Source: Anaerorhabdus furcosa (GTDB lineage: Bacteria; Bacillota_I; Bacilli_A; Erysipelotrichales; Erysipelotrichaceae). From it: a DNA stretch of 64,000 nt. The DNA lies in contig NZ_FUWY01000009.1 of assembly GCF_900167375.1 (NCBI RefSeq), positions 1-64,000 of the forward strand, given 5' to 3'. A model generated the notes under the pieces. The model was not told the DNA's origin. It was given only the letters and a program-made list of their open reading frames with translations, and searched no databases. The first letter of the stretch is position 1. The number at the start of each line of letters is the position of its first letter. Positions 48,482 through 57,969 of this stretch are shown one piece after another. The translations under genes and the position numbers were made by a program.

Positions 48482-50079
48482 TGAAAAAGTTTTTTGAGAT
48501 AGCTAAAATTCAAATCATCAACATGGTTAGAAGTACAACTCGTTCAGGTTCAAAAAATTCAAAAGGAATCTTCTTATTGGTTGTCATATTAGGTGGTCTA
48601 ATTTTTGCATCAGCGACATACAGTATGGGAATTTACTCAGGGATACCTGCGGGTTATAAAGATTTTGTGTTATATACAATGGCTACAGCATCTGTTTTGA
48701 TTGTTTTCATTTTTTCAATCACTACGGCTCAAGGGCAATTATTCCAATTTAAAGATTTTGATTTACTTATGACTTTACCTATTTCAAGAACAATGGTTTT
48801 TCTTGCTAAGGTTTTATCATTTGTAGTCATCATGTTAGTGTATTGTTTCTTATTCATGTTACCTGCCCTAGTTATTTATGGTGTAAATGAATCAATGGGA
48901 ATTCTCTATTATGTATATGGAATTGTAGGTTTATTCTTCTTACCTCTTATTCCAATTGTAATTTCAAGTTTATTTGCGTTTATTATTCGTAAACTTGCAG
49001 GTCATGGTAAATATAAAAATTTACTTGTTAATTTAGGATCAATTATTTTATTTGCTGCTATTATGCTTGGATCTATGTCACTTTCATCTTTGGAGGGAAC
49101 AACAATTCCAGAGGAAGTGTTTGTAACAGGACTAATGTTGATTAAAACATATTTGTATCCAATTTATATTTACATCCATAGTTGTATTAGTGGAAATATT
49201 ATAGAATTAGTTTTGTCGATTTTAATTAATGGTGGTGTCTTTGCTTTGTTTGTTTACTTATTTAGCAAGACATTTGTTTCTATCAATAGTACTGTTCAAA
49301 CGGGTTATAAAGCAAAAAACTTTAAACTAAAAAAAGAAGAGGGTAAATCACCATTACAAGCTTTGTGTGAGAAAGAGTTTAAGAAGTTTACTTCAAATAT
49401 GATGTATTTTATGAATATGGGAATGGGTCAAGTTATGCTTGTGCTTGGAGGAGCTTATCTAGTCTTCAACAAACAAATGGTATTTGAAATGCTAACACAA
49501 TTTGAAAGCTTGGGATTTCAAATCAAACCTACACTCTTTGGATTAATTTGTGGTGCAATATGTTTATTTGCATTAATGACACCAACTGCATCTGTGAGTA
49601 TATCATTAGAGGGTAAACAATTTTGGATAACAAAAACAATACCTGTTAAAACAGAAACAATATTTTTATCCAAAGCCATTGTAAATGCAGTTATTATCTG
49701 GATACCTTCTATGATTGGCTTTATACTTATTAGTGTTGGATTTGGATTCACAATGTTTGAATTGATTGTAGGACTACTATTAATCTTTGTTTTAGGTATC
49801 TTTGTTGGAATACTGGGATTGTGTATCAATATTAATTTCCCTAAATTAGATTTTGATCGAGAAATAATCGTTATTAAACAAAGTATGAGTTCGTTCATTG
49901 CAATTTTTGGAGGCATGGTAGTTGGTGCTTTACTTATTTTCCTTTATGTAAATGTATCTGAGTTTGTAGGACCATTCAATTTCGTTATGATTATTGTGTC
50001 GATTTTATCCGCCTTAGATATTCTGTTGTGGATGTATTTAAGAACAGTAGGTGTGAGAAAATTTTGTGAGTTGTATTAA
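48481..50079 (+). CDS. ABC-2-type permease in the sdpRI-like operon
   Basis: 532 residues with about twelve hydrophobic helices, twice the number of a simple ABC-2 permease, so it may work as one fused unit. The N-terminal half includes FQFKDFDLLMTLPISRTMVF, the motif of Gram-positive ABC-2 exporters of the type that follow SdpI-like or GntR regulators. It is the partner of the preceding ATPase. The substrate is unknown; a peptide toxin or cell-envelope drug would fit the SdpI neighbour. A terminator follows. Confidence 0.88.
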   Translation: MKKFFEIAKIQIINMVRSTTRSGSKNSKGIFLLVVILGGLIFASATYSMGIYSGIPAGYKDFVLYTMATASVLIVFIFSITTAQGQLFQFKDFDLLMTLPISRTMVFLAKVLSFVVIMLVYCFLFMLPALVIYGVNESMGILYYVYGIVGLFFLPLIPIVISSLFAFIIRKLAGHGKYKNLLVNLGSIILFAAIMLGSMSLSSLEGTTIPEEVFVTGLMLIKTYLYPIYIYIHSCISGNIIELVLSILINGGVFALFVYLFSKTFVSINSTVQTGYKAKNFKLKKEEGKSPLQALCEKEFKKFTSNMMYFMNMGMGQVMLVLGGAYLVFNKQMVFEMLTQFESLGFQIKPTLFGLICGAICLFALMTPTASVSISLEGKQFWITKTIPVKTETIFLSKAIVNAVIIWIPSMIGFILISVGFGFTMFELIVGLLLIFVLGIFVGILGLCININFPKLDFDREIIVIKQSMSSFIAIFGGMVVGALLIFLYVNVSEFVGPFNFVMIIVSILSALDILLWMYLRTVGVRKFCELY

Positions 50080-50092
50080 ACTCAAATATACA

Positions 50093-50138
50093 AGACTGGA
50101 TGAGCAGATAAAAATAGCTCGTTCAGTTTTTTTATATA
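50093..50138 (+). terminator. Terminator of the sdpRI-ABC operon
   Basis: Imperfect stem ACTGGATGAGC / GCTCGTTCAGT followed by a seven-T run. Confidence 0.8.
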
Positions 50139-50139
50139 G

Positions 50140-50174
50140 AAAAACACCAAGTTCATTTTAACTCAGTGTTTTAA
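50140..50174 (-). terminator. Terminator of the alkylsulfatase-like gene
   Basis: On the minus strand AAAACAC..AGTT pairs with AACT..GTGTTTT, followed by TTC, after the stop at 50187. Confidence 0.7.
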
Positions 50175-50186
50175 TAGGAGTAAATT

Positions 50187-51920
50187 TTATTCAAATGTAA
50201 AAGGCATATGGATAAATGAAGTATAGTTATCAAAGTAATTAAAGAATTCCTCTATATAATGAGGTGTGGTAACAATAACTCTATCTTGTTTAATTGCATC
50301 ATGGATTGTAATATCTTTAGCCATGATTTCTGCAAAGGTTTCCTTTGAAGCAATGATTGTTTCATCACAAGTAAAATCAGAGTTGTGATGAATTTCAAGA
50401 ACACCTTTTCTAATTTCTAGGATAAGAGTTTCTCTAGTTTCATCGATAATGCATTTTAATGAGGCATGTACATTTTCACTTTCTGGACCATTGAGTTTTG
50501 TTTTGTATGATTCAAACATGTATTCTGTTGGTAATTCAATAATCGTTTTAGAGAATGATGGGAATCCACCATTAGGTCCTGCTTGTTTAGCGATTGCATC
50601 AAAAGCTCCTTCTAATTGAAGAGCACAAGTTAAATACCAATTTCGCCATGTTGCATTTTCTGCTTGATAACCTAAGTAACGAACTGCTTTCGCTTTGATT
50701 AATCGCATTTCCATATCGTCTCTTTTAATGCGTATAGGATAGGTTGCAAGTTGTGCGCACCATTGATATTCTTTCTTATCTAACGCTTCTTGACATGCTT
50801 TTAATACAGCCTCACGACCACCCATCATGGCAACCATTTTAATTGCTTCTTCTTTTGGCGAAAGTTTGTTCAGGTTAGCGGGATTACCATCAAACCATCC
50901 AATATAAGTATCATAGATACCACGGATAGCTTGACTAAAAGTACCATAGAATTCACCAAGACGATCTTTGTGGTATAAGTGAGGTGGAAGTTGTTTTAAA
51001 GCATCAACAATCATATCTGGAGTTAATCCATGATTAATAAGTCGAACAGTTTGATCGTGAGTATATTGAATGATGTCGCGATAGTCAGTAAGTAATTGCA
51101 TACACTCTTGCTTACCAGATACAGGTCGCATATGAGCACCAGTTAAATAGTGGGGTGCATAAGATCTAGCTTTATCAAGTCCTCGATACCAAACAACAGC
51201 ATCACGGTTTTGACCACGGATTGTATAAAGATTTGGATAAGCTTCTGCTTGGATAGCGTCTGCAACATGGAGCAGTTTACTATCTTTTAGGAACACAAGC
51301 AAATGATCATCTGTTTCTGTTGGACAATTGAAAATTTCCATGTTTATTCCAGCAATCGTTAGTTCAAGTGAACCACCAGATTTGATGGTTGTGTTTGGAG
51401 TTACCATTTGAATTGTACCTTTTTGTAATAATGGACCAGCACCTTCGTTAACAACACCTTGTTCTCCATTTGGTAGGATAGAACCATACATCCAAATGGC
51501 TCTACCCATTCGGATATCGGCAAGTTGCCCATTAGAAGAGGAAACATTTTTCATAAAGCTTTCATGTGCAATCACGAGAACTTCTTTTGAATCAGATTGT
51601 TCTTGGGTGATGTAAGCTTTGGTCCCACCCCAATGATCTGGATGGAAATGGGTTATGATGACAGCTTTAACTGGTTTGTTTGTAATTTTTCTAAATTCAT
51701 TATGTATATGAATTGATGATTCAAGTGATTCACCTGGATCTACAATAATTAATCCATCATCGCCTTCGATCATTAGAGGATTTTGTAATCCAAAACCTAC
51801 AGCTGAGTAAACATTTCCGGCAACTTGATAGATTTTTTGTTCCATCACGCTGGAGTGATTAAGTAACCTTTGATTAATAAAGGGGGAAGCTTCTTTGGTA
51901 AATGCTAGATTGTTGTTCAT
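50187..51920 (-). CDS. Alkyl/aryl-sulfatase-like MBL-fold hydrolase (BDS1/SdsA type)
   Basis: 577 residues. A metallo-beta-lactamase-fold N-terminal half has HFHPDHWGG (H91, H93, D95, H96) and DDHLLVFLKDSKLLHVADAI; then come the helical dimerisation domain (MMGGREAVLKACQEAL, EYQWCAQLATYPIRI) and a C-terminal SCP2-like domain. This is the layout of yeast BDS1 and Pseudomonas SdsA1, which hydrolyse alkyl sulfates. No signal peptide is visible, so it would be cytosolic, unlike SdsA1. ATG 51920 follows GAGGAG. It stands alone with no sulfate transporter near. Confidence 0.88.
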   Translation of the reverse strand: MNNNLAFTKEASPFINQRLLNHSSVMEQKIYQVAGNVYSAVGFGLQNPLMIEGDDGLIIVDPGESLESSIHIHNEFRKITNKPVKAVIITHFHPDHWGGTKAYITQEQSDSKEVLVIAHESFMKNVSSSNGQLADIRMGRAIWMYGSILPNGEQGVVNEGAGPLLQKGTIQMVTPNTTIKSGGSLELTIAGINMEIFNCPTETDDHLLVFLKDSKLLHVADAIQAEAYPNLYTIRGQNRDAVVWYRGLDKARSYAPHYLTGAHMRPVSGKQECMQLLTDYRDIIQYTHDQTVRLINHGLTPDMIVDALKQLPPHLYHKDRLGEFYGTFSQAIRGIYDTYIGWFDGNPANLNKLSPKEEAIKMVAMMGGREAVLKACQEALDKKEYQWCAQLATYPIRIKRDDMEMRLIKAKAVRYLGYQAENATWRNWYLTCALQLEGAFDAIAKQAGPNGGFPSFSKTIIELPTEYMFESYKTKLNGPESENVHASLKCIIDETRETLILEIRKGVLEIHHNSDFTCDETIIASKETFAEIMAKDITIHDAIKQDRVIVTTPHYIEEFFNYFDNYTSFIHMPFTFE

Positions 51921-52151
51921 TTTATTTCTCCTCAAGATGTTAATCTCTAAATTTATCTAAACATAAAAGAAATAAATTGTCTAAAGATGTGATTTTTAAA
52001 TTTTTGCTATTTTATTAAGCAAAGTATGTTTTAATTAGTTTGCAAGATAGTAGGTAGAGTTAATAAATAATATATAATTAAATGTTATTTTGTAATCATA
52101 TCGCTTGCCTTTTTGATACAAAATATCAATAATATTAGTGGAGGGGTTTTT

Positions 52152-52973
52152 ATGAATATTGATCAACTTATTTCAATGGGGCCGGTAGCGTTGGCACTTT
52201 GTGCTTCATTGTTTACTTGGTTTATGACTGCTTTGGGAGCAGCACTCGTTTTTTTCTTCAAAGACATTAACCAAAAAATATTGAATGGAATGTTGGGATT
52301 TGCCTCGGGGGTAATGATTGCGGCAAGTTTCTTTTCATTACTTGCGCCTGCGATTGACTTGTCTGTTTCCTTAAATATGACACCTTGGTTTGTTGTTGCT
52401 GTTGGATTTTTAGCAGGAGCTGTCTTTTTGTGGGTTTCAGATCATCTAATTCCACATATGCATTTTCAAGATAGTTCAAATCATGTTGAAGGTGTACCTA
52501 CAAAATTAAAAAGAAGTATTTTATTAGTTTTCTCAATTACTTTGCATAATATACCTGAAGGTTTAGCGGTAGGTGTTGCGTTTGGTTTGTTGGCCCAAGA
52601 AGCTACCGTCGTCGAATTGATGGCTGCATTTACCGTAGCACTTGGTATTGGGATTCAAAACTTTCCTGAAGGAGCTGCAGTATCGATTCCTTTAAGAAAA
52701 GAAGGATTATCACGCATGAAGGCGTTTCTATATGGACAAGCTAGTGGACTGGTTGAACCAGTTTCAGCAGTGCTTGGAGCATTGTTGGTTACGGTTGTAA
52801 GACCGATATTACCTTATGCACTTGCATTTGCTGCAGGAGCTATGATTTATGTTGTAACTGAAGAACTTATTCCAGAGAGCCAATCAGGAGGTCATGAAGC
52901 AACACACTTTTCAACGATGGGATGTATTGTTGGATTTGTGATTATGATGATTCTCGATGTAGCTTTAGGCTAA
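52152..52973 (+). CDS. ZIP-family metal transporter (ZupT-like)
   Basis: 273 residues with about eight transmembrane helices. The two metal-path motifs are present: HNIPEGLAVGVAFG in helix 4 and NFPEGAAVSIPL in helix 5. These transport zinc or related divalent metals into the cytosol. A short His-rich loop (HLIPHMHFQDSSNH) lies before helix 4. GGAGGGG precedes ATG 52152; the upstream in-frame start is rejected. The long AT-rich gap before it (51921-52151) has no clear gene; a Zur- or Fur-type box was not recognised. Confidence 0.92.
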   Translation: MNIDQLISMGPVALALCASLFTWFMTALGAALVFFFKDINQKILNGMLGFASGVMIAASFFSLLAPAIDLSVSLNMTPWFVVAVGFLAGAVFLWVSDHLIPHMHFQDSSNHVEGVPTKLKRSILLVFSITLHNIPEGLAVGVAFGLLAQEATVVELMAAFTVALGIGIQNFPEGAAVSIPLRKEGLSRMKAFLYGQASGLVEPVSAVLGALLVTVVRPILPYALAFAAGAMIYVVTEELIPESQSGGHEATHFSTMGCIVGFVIMMILDVALG

Positions 52974-53033
52974 ATCGATGAGTTACCTGAAAGAATTTGC
53001 GTTATAATAGATATATAAAAGGAGAAACTACAC

Positions 53034-53570
53034 ATGAAAGACTTAAAAGGAACAAAAACTGAAAAGAATTTAATGGATGCTTTTGCGGGAGAAAGCCAAG
53101 CTCGTAACAAGTATACTTACTATGCTAGTAAAGCAAAAAAAGAAGGTTATGAACAAATCGCTGCCTTATTTTTACAAACAGCTGAAAATGAAAAAGAACA
53201 CGCAAAACTATGGTTTAAATTATTCCATGGAGTTGGTGACACGATGGAAAACTTAAAAGATGCAGCAGAGGGTGAAAACTATGAGTGGACAGATATGTAT
53301 GCTCGCATGGCTGATGAAGCTGAGCAAGAAGGATTCCCTGAAATCGCAACAACAATGCGTGGTGTAGCTGCAATTGAAAAAACACATGAAGAACGTTATA
53401 AAACATTACTTGCAAATATTGAAAATGGTGAAGTATTTGTTAAGAAAGATGATACAGTTTGGGAATGTAGAAACTGTGGACACTTGTATGTAGGTAAAGA
53501 AGCACCTGAGATTTGCCCTGTGTGTACTCATCCTAAATCATACTTCATGGTTCATCCAACAAATTATTAG
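53034..53570 (+). CDS. Rubrerythrin
   Basis: 178 residues. A ferritin-like four-helix diiron domain (about 1-135) with [28 protein letters not shown] and [11 protein letters not shown] ligands is followed by a rubredoxin-like domain with [10 protein letters not shown] and [11 protein letters not shown] (two CxxC). It reduces hydrogen peroxide in anaerobes and microaerophiles. AAAGGAG precedes the ATG; TTATAATAG (about 53001) provides the -10. This supports an anaerobic lifestyle. Confidence 0.96.
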   Translation: MKDLKGTKTEKNLMDAFAGESQARNKYTYYASKAKKEGYEQIAALFLQTAENEKEHAKLWFKLFHGVGDTMENLKDAAEGENYEWTDMYARMADEAEQEGFPEIATTMRGVAAIEKTHEERYKTLLANIENGEVFVKKDDTVWECRNCGHLYVGKEAPEICPVCTHPKSYFMVHPTNY

Positions 53571-53577
53571 GCATAAA

Positions 53578-53608
53578 AAAAGTCAATAGCGATTGCTATT
53601 GGCTTTTC
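53578..53608. terminator. Bidirectional terminator after rubrerythrin
   Basis: Stem AGTCAATAGC / GCTATTGGCT with GATT loop and TTTCTT tail, shared with the convergent helicase gene. Confidence 0.88.
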
Positions 53609-53611
53609 TTA

Positions 53612-55381
53612 TTAGTCTTCTTTTCTACTTCTTTCGCGTCTAGGTTTTGATTCTTTTTTATCTGATTTAAATTCAGATTTCTTTGAATCGGATCTAGGTT
53701 TACGATCACTTCTTGAATCAGTTCTTGGTTTTCTATCATATCCACGAGAATCAGATCTAGGTTTTCTATCACTGCTTCTTGTATCACTTCTATCTTTTGA
53801 TTTTGAAGATACTTGATTAACTTCGATAGCATAGCCTTTAATTGTAGCATTCTTAAGATCTTTTAAGATTTCTTTAATTACTTCTTTTGGTACATCTACA
53901 GTAGAAGTGCGGTCTGAAATATTGATTTTTCCAATATCTTTACCACTTAATCCAGTAGCTTCTGCAATAGCACTTAATAAGTGTGCAGGGCTTACTTTAT
54001 GACGATGTCCAACATTGATTTCAATGGTTGCTTTGTCTTTTGATTGTACTCTTAGTGAGTTAGGTTCTTTTTCAGGTAATTTGATTTCTTGTAATAGGCT
54101 AGATGCAAACATATTGTTCGCAAGTGCCAATGCAAGTTCTTTATCACTAAATCCTTGCGTACTAAATTCATTAATTAAATCTTCTATTTCTTTTGAAACA
54201 GATTCATTTAACATGTTTTTAATATCTTCTTTTACTTGATTTGAACGGATTTCTCTAATCATTTTTTGATTAGGAAGAGGTTTTGATTCAATTTTAGCTT
54301 TTGTAGTACGTTCTAAGTCACGAACTAAGCCTCTTTGACGTGGTGTTAATAATGTAACTGCAAGTCCTTCTTTACCAGCACGACCAGTTCTACCGATACG
54401 GTGAACATAGTATTCTGCTTCTTGAGGGAAATCAAAGTTATAAACAACATCCATGCTGTCAACATCAATACCACGAGCAGCAACATCTGTAGCTACAAGG
54501 ATATTAATCTTTTTACTTTTGAAACGTTCCATAACGTTAGCACGTGCTTCTTGCTTCATGTCACCATGAATTGCTGCTGCAGGATATCCTTTAGCAACTA
54601 AGTCACTTGTTAAGTCATCAACCATCTTCTTTGTATTACAGAATACCATAGCTAGGGTAGGGCGTTGAAGTTCGATTAATTGAATCAATACCTCACGTTT
54701 ATCACTTTGCTTGCATTCATAGACTACTTGTTCGATTTTCGCAACAGTTAATTCAGTAGAAGGTGTTTTGATGTGAACAGGGTTTGTTTGATATTGTTTT
54801 GTAATATCAAGGATTGCTTTAGGCATTGTTGCTGAGAAAAGAATCGTTTGTCTTTCATCAGGTAACTCCTTAATAATTGCTTCAATGTCTTCTCTAAATC
54901 CCATGTTTAGCATTTCATCTGCTTCATCCAACACAAGTTTATTACAGTTTTCCATCTTTAATGTATGGCGTCTTAAATGGTCTAGAACACGTCCTGGACA
55001 TCCAACTACAATATCGCAACCTTTTTTCATGTCTTGAATTTGTTTTTGAATTGGACTTCCACCATATAAGCATACTGTACGTAATCCTTCTTTGTACTTT
55101 GCAAATTTTCTGATTTCTTCTACTACTTGTAAAGCAAGTTCACGAGTAGGAGTAAGAATTAGTGCCTGAGGTCTTTTGTGCTTAGATACTTCCGATAATT
55201 CAATTAAAGGAATACCAAAAGCAGCTGTTTTACCAGTACCTGTTTGTGATTGACCCAAAATATCCCCACCAGTTAATAGTACTGGTATACAGGCACTTTG
55301 GATATAAGTAGCTTCGTTATAACCACAATCTTGTATCGCGCGAAGCATTTCTTTTGATAATTGTAATTCGTTAAATTTCAT
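53612..55381 (-). CDS. DEAD-box RNA helicase (CshA/DeaD type) with DbpA domain and repeat tail
   Basis: 589 residues. All helicase motifs are present: Q motif, SQTGTGKT (I), PTRELALQV (Ia), LDEADEMLNMGF (II), SAT (III), RGIDV (V) and HRIGRTGR (VI). A DbpA-type RNA-binding domain (about 455-530) is followed by a low-complexity tail with three copies of DRKPRxDS and many K/R. This is the large ATP-dependent helicase of ribosome assembly and cold adaptation in Bacillota. The promoter is not clear. Confidence 0.94.
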   Translation of the reverse strand: MKFNELQLSKEMLRAIQDCGYNEATYIQSACIPVLLTGGDILGQSQTGTGKTAAFGIPLIELSEVSKHKRPQALILTPTRELALQVVEEIRKFAKYKEGLRTVCLYGGSPIQKQIQDMKKGCDIVVGCPGRVLDHLRRHTLKMENCNKLVLDEADEMLNMGFREDIEAIIKELPDERQTILFSATMPKAILDITKQYQTNPVHIKTPSTELTVAKIEQVVYECKQSDKREVLIQLIELQRPTLAMVFCNTKKMVDDLTSDLVAKGYPAAAIHGDMKQEARANVMERFKSKKINILVATDVAARGIDVDSMDVVYNFDFPQEAEYYVHRIGRTGRAGKEGLAVTLLTPRQRGLVRDLERTTKAKIESKPLPNQKMIREIRSNQVKEDIKNMLNESVSKEIEDLINEFSTQGFSDKELALALANNMFASSLLQEIKLPEKEPNSLRVQSKDKATIEINVGHRHKVSPAHLLSAIAEATGLSGKDIGKINISDRTSTVDVPKEVIKEILKDLKNATIKGYAIEVNQVSSKSKDRSDTRSSDRKPRSDSRGYDRKPRTDSRSDRKPRSDSKKSEFKSDKKESKPRRERSRKED

Positions 55382-55530
55382 AGTTTATTTCTCCAAAGGA
55401 ACACTATAACATAAAGTAACAAGAAAGTATACTTATTAATTTGTTGTGAAAGAAATAACTAATAGACGTAGTTATTGCTTTTTATTTATAAAGGAGTAAA
55501 CTAAATATTGCTATAGATAAAGGGGATATT

Positions 55531-56928
55531 ATGAATAAGGCAAATATGTCTATACGACAAATACTATTTAAAAAGGTTGGCGCTATGCCGCTATTGGCTC
55601 TAAGTTTTGCGCTAGTAATCTTTGTTGGTACTTTGTTTCTATGTTTACCTATAACAAATATTGGAACACCACAAAGTTTTCTTAATAACTTGTTTGTGGC
55701 AACAAGTGCAACTTGTGTAACAGGATTAGTTCCTTATGCAGTTGTTGATCAATACAATATGCTAGGACAAGTAGTTCTTATCTGTTTAATGCAAGTTGGG
55801 GGACTTGGGTTAATGACATTATTATCTTTAATGATGTCACTAATGAAACACAAACTATTTATTGGAGAGAAGAAATTAATACAAGATTCATTAGGGAAAT
55901 CTGATTTACAAGATATTCCAAGATTTATCCGCTGTATTGTTATTTATACACTTGTATTTGAAACAATTGGTGCTATTTTATTCGCATTAAAATTTGTACC
56001 TGAATATGGTTGGTTTCATGGTATATTTAATTCTATTTTCTTATCGGTATCTGCATTTTGTAATGCAGGATTAGATAATATCTTACCAAACAGCTTAATT
56101 AGCTTCGTTAATGATCCATTAATTAACTTTACTGTTGCTGGATTAATTATAACTGGTGGTTTAGGGTTTGTTGTTTGGTTGGATTTGAGAAAGCATTTAT
56201 CTGATTTATTTGGGAAAAATGGTAGTTTTAAAAAGTTATTAAATAAGTTGTCAGTTCATACTAAAGTTGTACTTATTATGACAGGCTTCTTATTGTTATC
56301 TGGAACTTTACTTATTTATGCATTGGAATATAACAACCCAAATACTTTGGGTCCATTATCTGAAGGAAGTAAATGGATGGCATCTTTCTTCCAATCAACG
56401 ACGCTTCGTACTGCAGGATTTGCAACATTGCCTATTGCAGCATTAAAGCCAGCTACTCAATTTATTATGTGTCTCTATATGTTTATTGGAGGATCTCCAG
56501 GAGGAACTGCTGGGGGTATTAAAACAACAACATTTGCGATGTTATTTATCTTCGTGTTGTTTGTATTAAGAAATGATAGTCATATTAATGTAATGAAAAG
56601 AGATATACCACGTATTAACTTTATGAAGGCATACGTTGTTACTATTATTTATTTAACATCACTTGTTATTGCAATTATTATTTTATCTATTACAGAGAAT
56701 GTATCTTTCTTAGCGATTATTTTTGAGTGTTTCTCTGCTATTGCTACAGTGGGATTATCTATGGATGTTACTCCACTCTTGAGTAGTATAGGAAAAATTG
56801 TTATTATCTTGTTGATGTTTATTGGTCGAGTTGGACCAATTACTATTGTTGTATTAATCTTTAGGGTGAATTCGAAAGTTAAACCTAAAGACATATCATA
56901 TTCACACGGGGACATTTTAATAGGTTAG
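55531..56928 (+). CDS. ktrB: KtrB-type potassium channel subunit
   Basis: 465 residues, polytopic. Pore loops read TSATCVTGLV, SAFCNAGLDN, STTLRTAGFAT and AIATVGLSMD, the four filter regions of KtrB, with GGSPGGTAGGIKTTT between. KtrB moves Na+-coupled K+. The next gene 9 nt on is ktrA. This is the second K+ uptake system in the window, of shorter Ktr type, without the split TrkA arrangement seen at 374-2954. The ATG at 55531 has GGGGATATT upstream, a weak site. Confidence 0.93.
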   Translation: MNKANMSIRQILFKKVGAMPLLALSFALVIFVGTLFLCLPITNIGTPQSFLNNLFVATSATCVTGLVPYAVVDQYNMLGQVVLICLMQVGGLGLMTLLSLMMSLMKHKLFIGEKKLIQDSLGKSDLQDIPRFIRCIVIYTLVFETIGAILFALKFVPEYGWFHGIFNSIFLSVSAFCNAGLDNILPNSLISFVNDPLINFTVAGLIITGGLGFVVWLDLRKHLSDLFGKNGSFKKLLNKLSVHTKVVLIMTGFLLLSGTLLIYALEYNNPNTLGPLSEGSKWMASFFQSTTLRTAGFATLPIAALKPATQFIMCLYMFIGGSPGGTAGGIKTTTFAMLFIFVLFVLRNDSHINVMKRDIPRINFMKAYVVTIIYLTSLVIAIIILSITENVSFLAIIFECFSAIATVGLSMDVTPLLSSIGKIVIILLMFIGRVGPITIVVLIFRVNSKVKPKDISYSHGDILIG

Positions 56929-56937
56929 GAGATCTTT

Positions 56938-57612
56938 ATGTCAAGTAAAAGTAAAACATATGCTATTTTAGGCTTAGGAATATTTGGTTCAACGATTGCG
57001 AAGGCTTTATCAGATTATAACTATGAAATTATTGCGATTGATCGTGATATTACATGTGTGGATCGTATTGCTGAGTTCGCGACCAATGCAGTACAAGCAG
57101 ATATTACAGATATTGATCAATTGCGTTCTATTGGTATTCAAGATGTTGATGTTGCTGTTGTTGCAACTGGATCACACTTAGAAGACAGTATTATGGCAAT
57201 TATGAATTTAAGAGAATTGGGTGTTCCTTATATTTTAGCAAAAGCTAAAAATAAGAAATACATGCAAATCTTTGAAAAAATTGGTGCTGATCGTGTTATT
57301 CGTCCTGAAAAGGAAATGGGTGAGCGTGTAGCAAAACAATTAATTTCTAGAAATATTGTTGATCTAATTGATATTGACCAAGAGTATAGTGTAGTAGAAA
57401 TTATTGCACCTGAGAGTTGGACAAACAAATCATTGAAGAATTTAAATTTGCGTGCTAACTATGGAATCAACATTTTAGGTATTCGTAAAAAACCAGGAGA
57501 GCATTTATCGATATCTCCAGATGCAGAATATATTATTGAACCCAATGATCGTTTGCTAGTTATTGCAGACAATGCTGTTTTTAAAAAATTCGATAAAAAC
57601 TTTAATAGATAA
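56938..57612 (+). CDS. ktrA: KtrA regulatory subunit
   Basis: 224 residues. RCK_N domain with an intact dinucleotide motif (ILGLGIFGSTIAKAL, acidic end AIDRD) and a C-terminal RCK_C domain (about 140-224, LGIRKKPGEHLSISPDAEYIIEPND). It forms the octameric ATP/ADP-gated ring on KtrB. It follows ktrB with GGAGAT as ribosome binding site. Unlike the trk locus, one polypeptide carries both domains and a full nucleotide site. Confidence 0.94.
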   Translation: MSSKSKTYAILGLGIFGSTIAKALSDYNYEIIAIDRDITCVDRIAEFATNAVQADITDIDQLRSIGIQDVDVAVVATGSHLEDSIMAIMNLRELGVPYILAKAKNKKYMQIFEKIGADRVIRPEKEMGERVAKQLISRNIVDLIDIDQEYSVVEIIAPESWTNKSLKNLNLRANYGINILGIRKKPGEHLSISPDAEYIIEPNDRLLVIADNAVFKKFDKNFNR

Positions 57613-57655
57613 AAAAAATATGCTATTATATTAATGTTGTGAAGGAGGTGACATC

Positions 57656-57910
57656 ATGTCAGTGAAGAAATTTACATATAAACCGAACGGAACTTGTTCT
57701 AAACTCTTTGAATTTGAGTGTGAAGATAATATTATTAAAGATGTACAAATCAGTGGTGGATGTGATGGAAACCTAAAAGGGATTTGTAGTATTATCAAGG
57801 GCAAGACCGTAGAGGAAGTCATTAGTGCTTTTAACGGGATTACTTGTGGTAACAAGATTACTTCTTGTCCAGATCAAATCGCGAAATGTTTAGCGGAAGA
57901 GTTCCGTTAA
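57656..57910 (+). CDS. TSCPD-domain protein (TIGR03905 type)
   Basis: 84 residues. The motif GTCSKLFEFECEDNIIKDVQ with GGCDGNLKGICSI and CGNKITSCPDQIA is that of the small TSCPD proteins; the same domain is the C-terminal zinc-binding unit of some class II ribonucleotide reductases. Five cysteines are consistent with metal binding. AAGGAGG precedes the ATG. Function of the free protein is unknown. It stands between ktrA and an ABC operon, with a weak hairpin (AAAGCAC / GTGTTTT) after it. Confidence 0.88.
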   Translation: MSVKKFTYKPNGTCSKLFEFECEDNIIKDVQISGGCDGNLKGICSIIKGKTVEEVISAFNGITCGNKITSCPDQIAKCLAEEFR

Positions 57911-57969
57911 ATTTGATAAAAAGCACGTAAAGTGTTTTTTATTTTATCTTAGTAGAGGGGGAAGGGACC

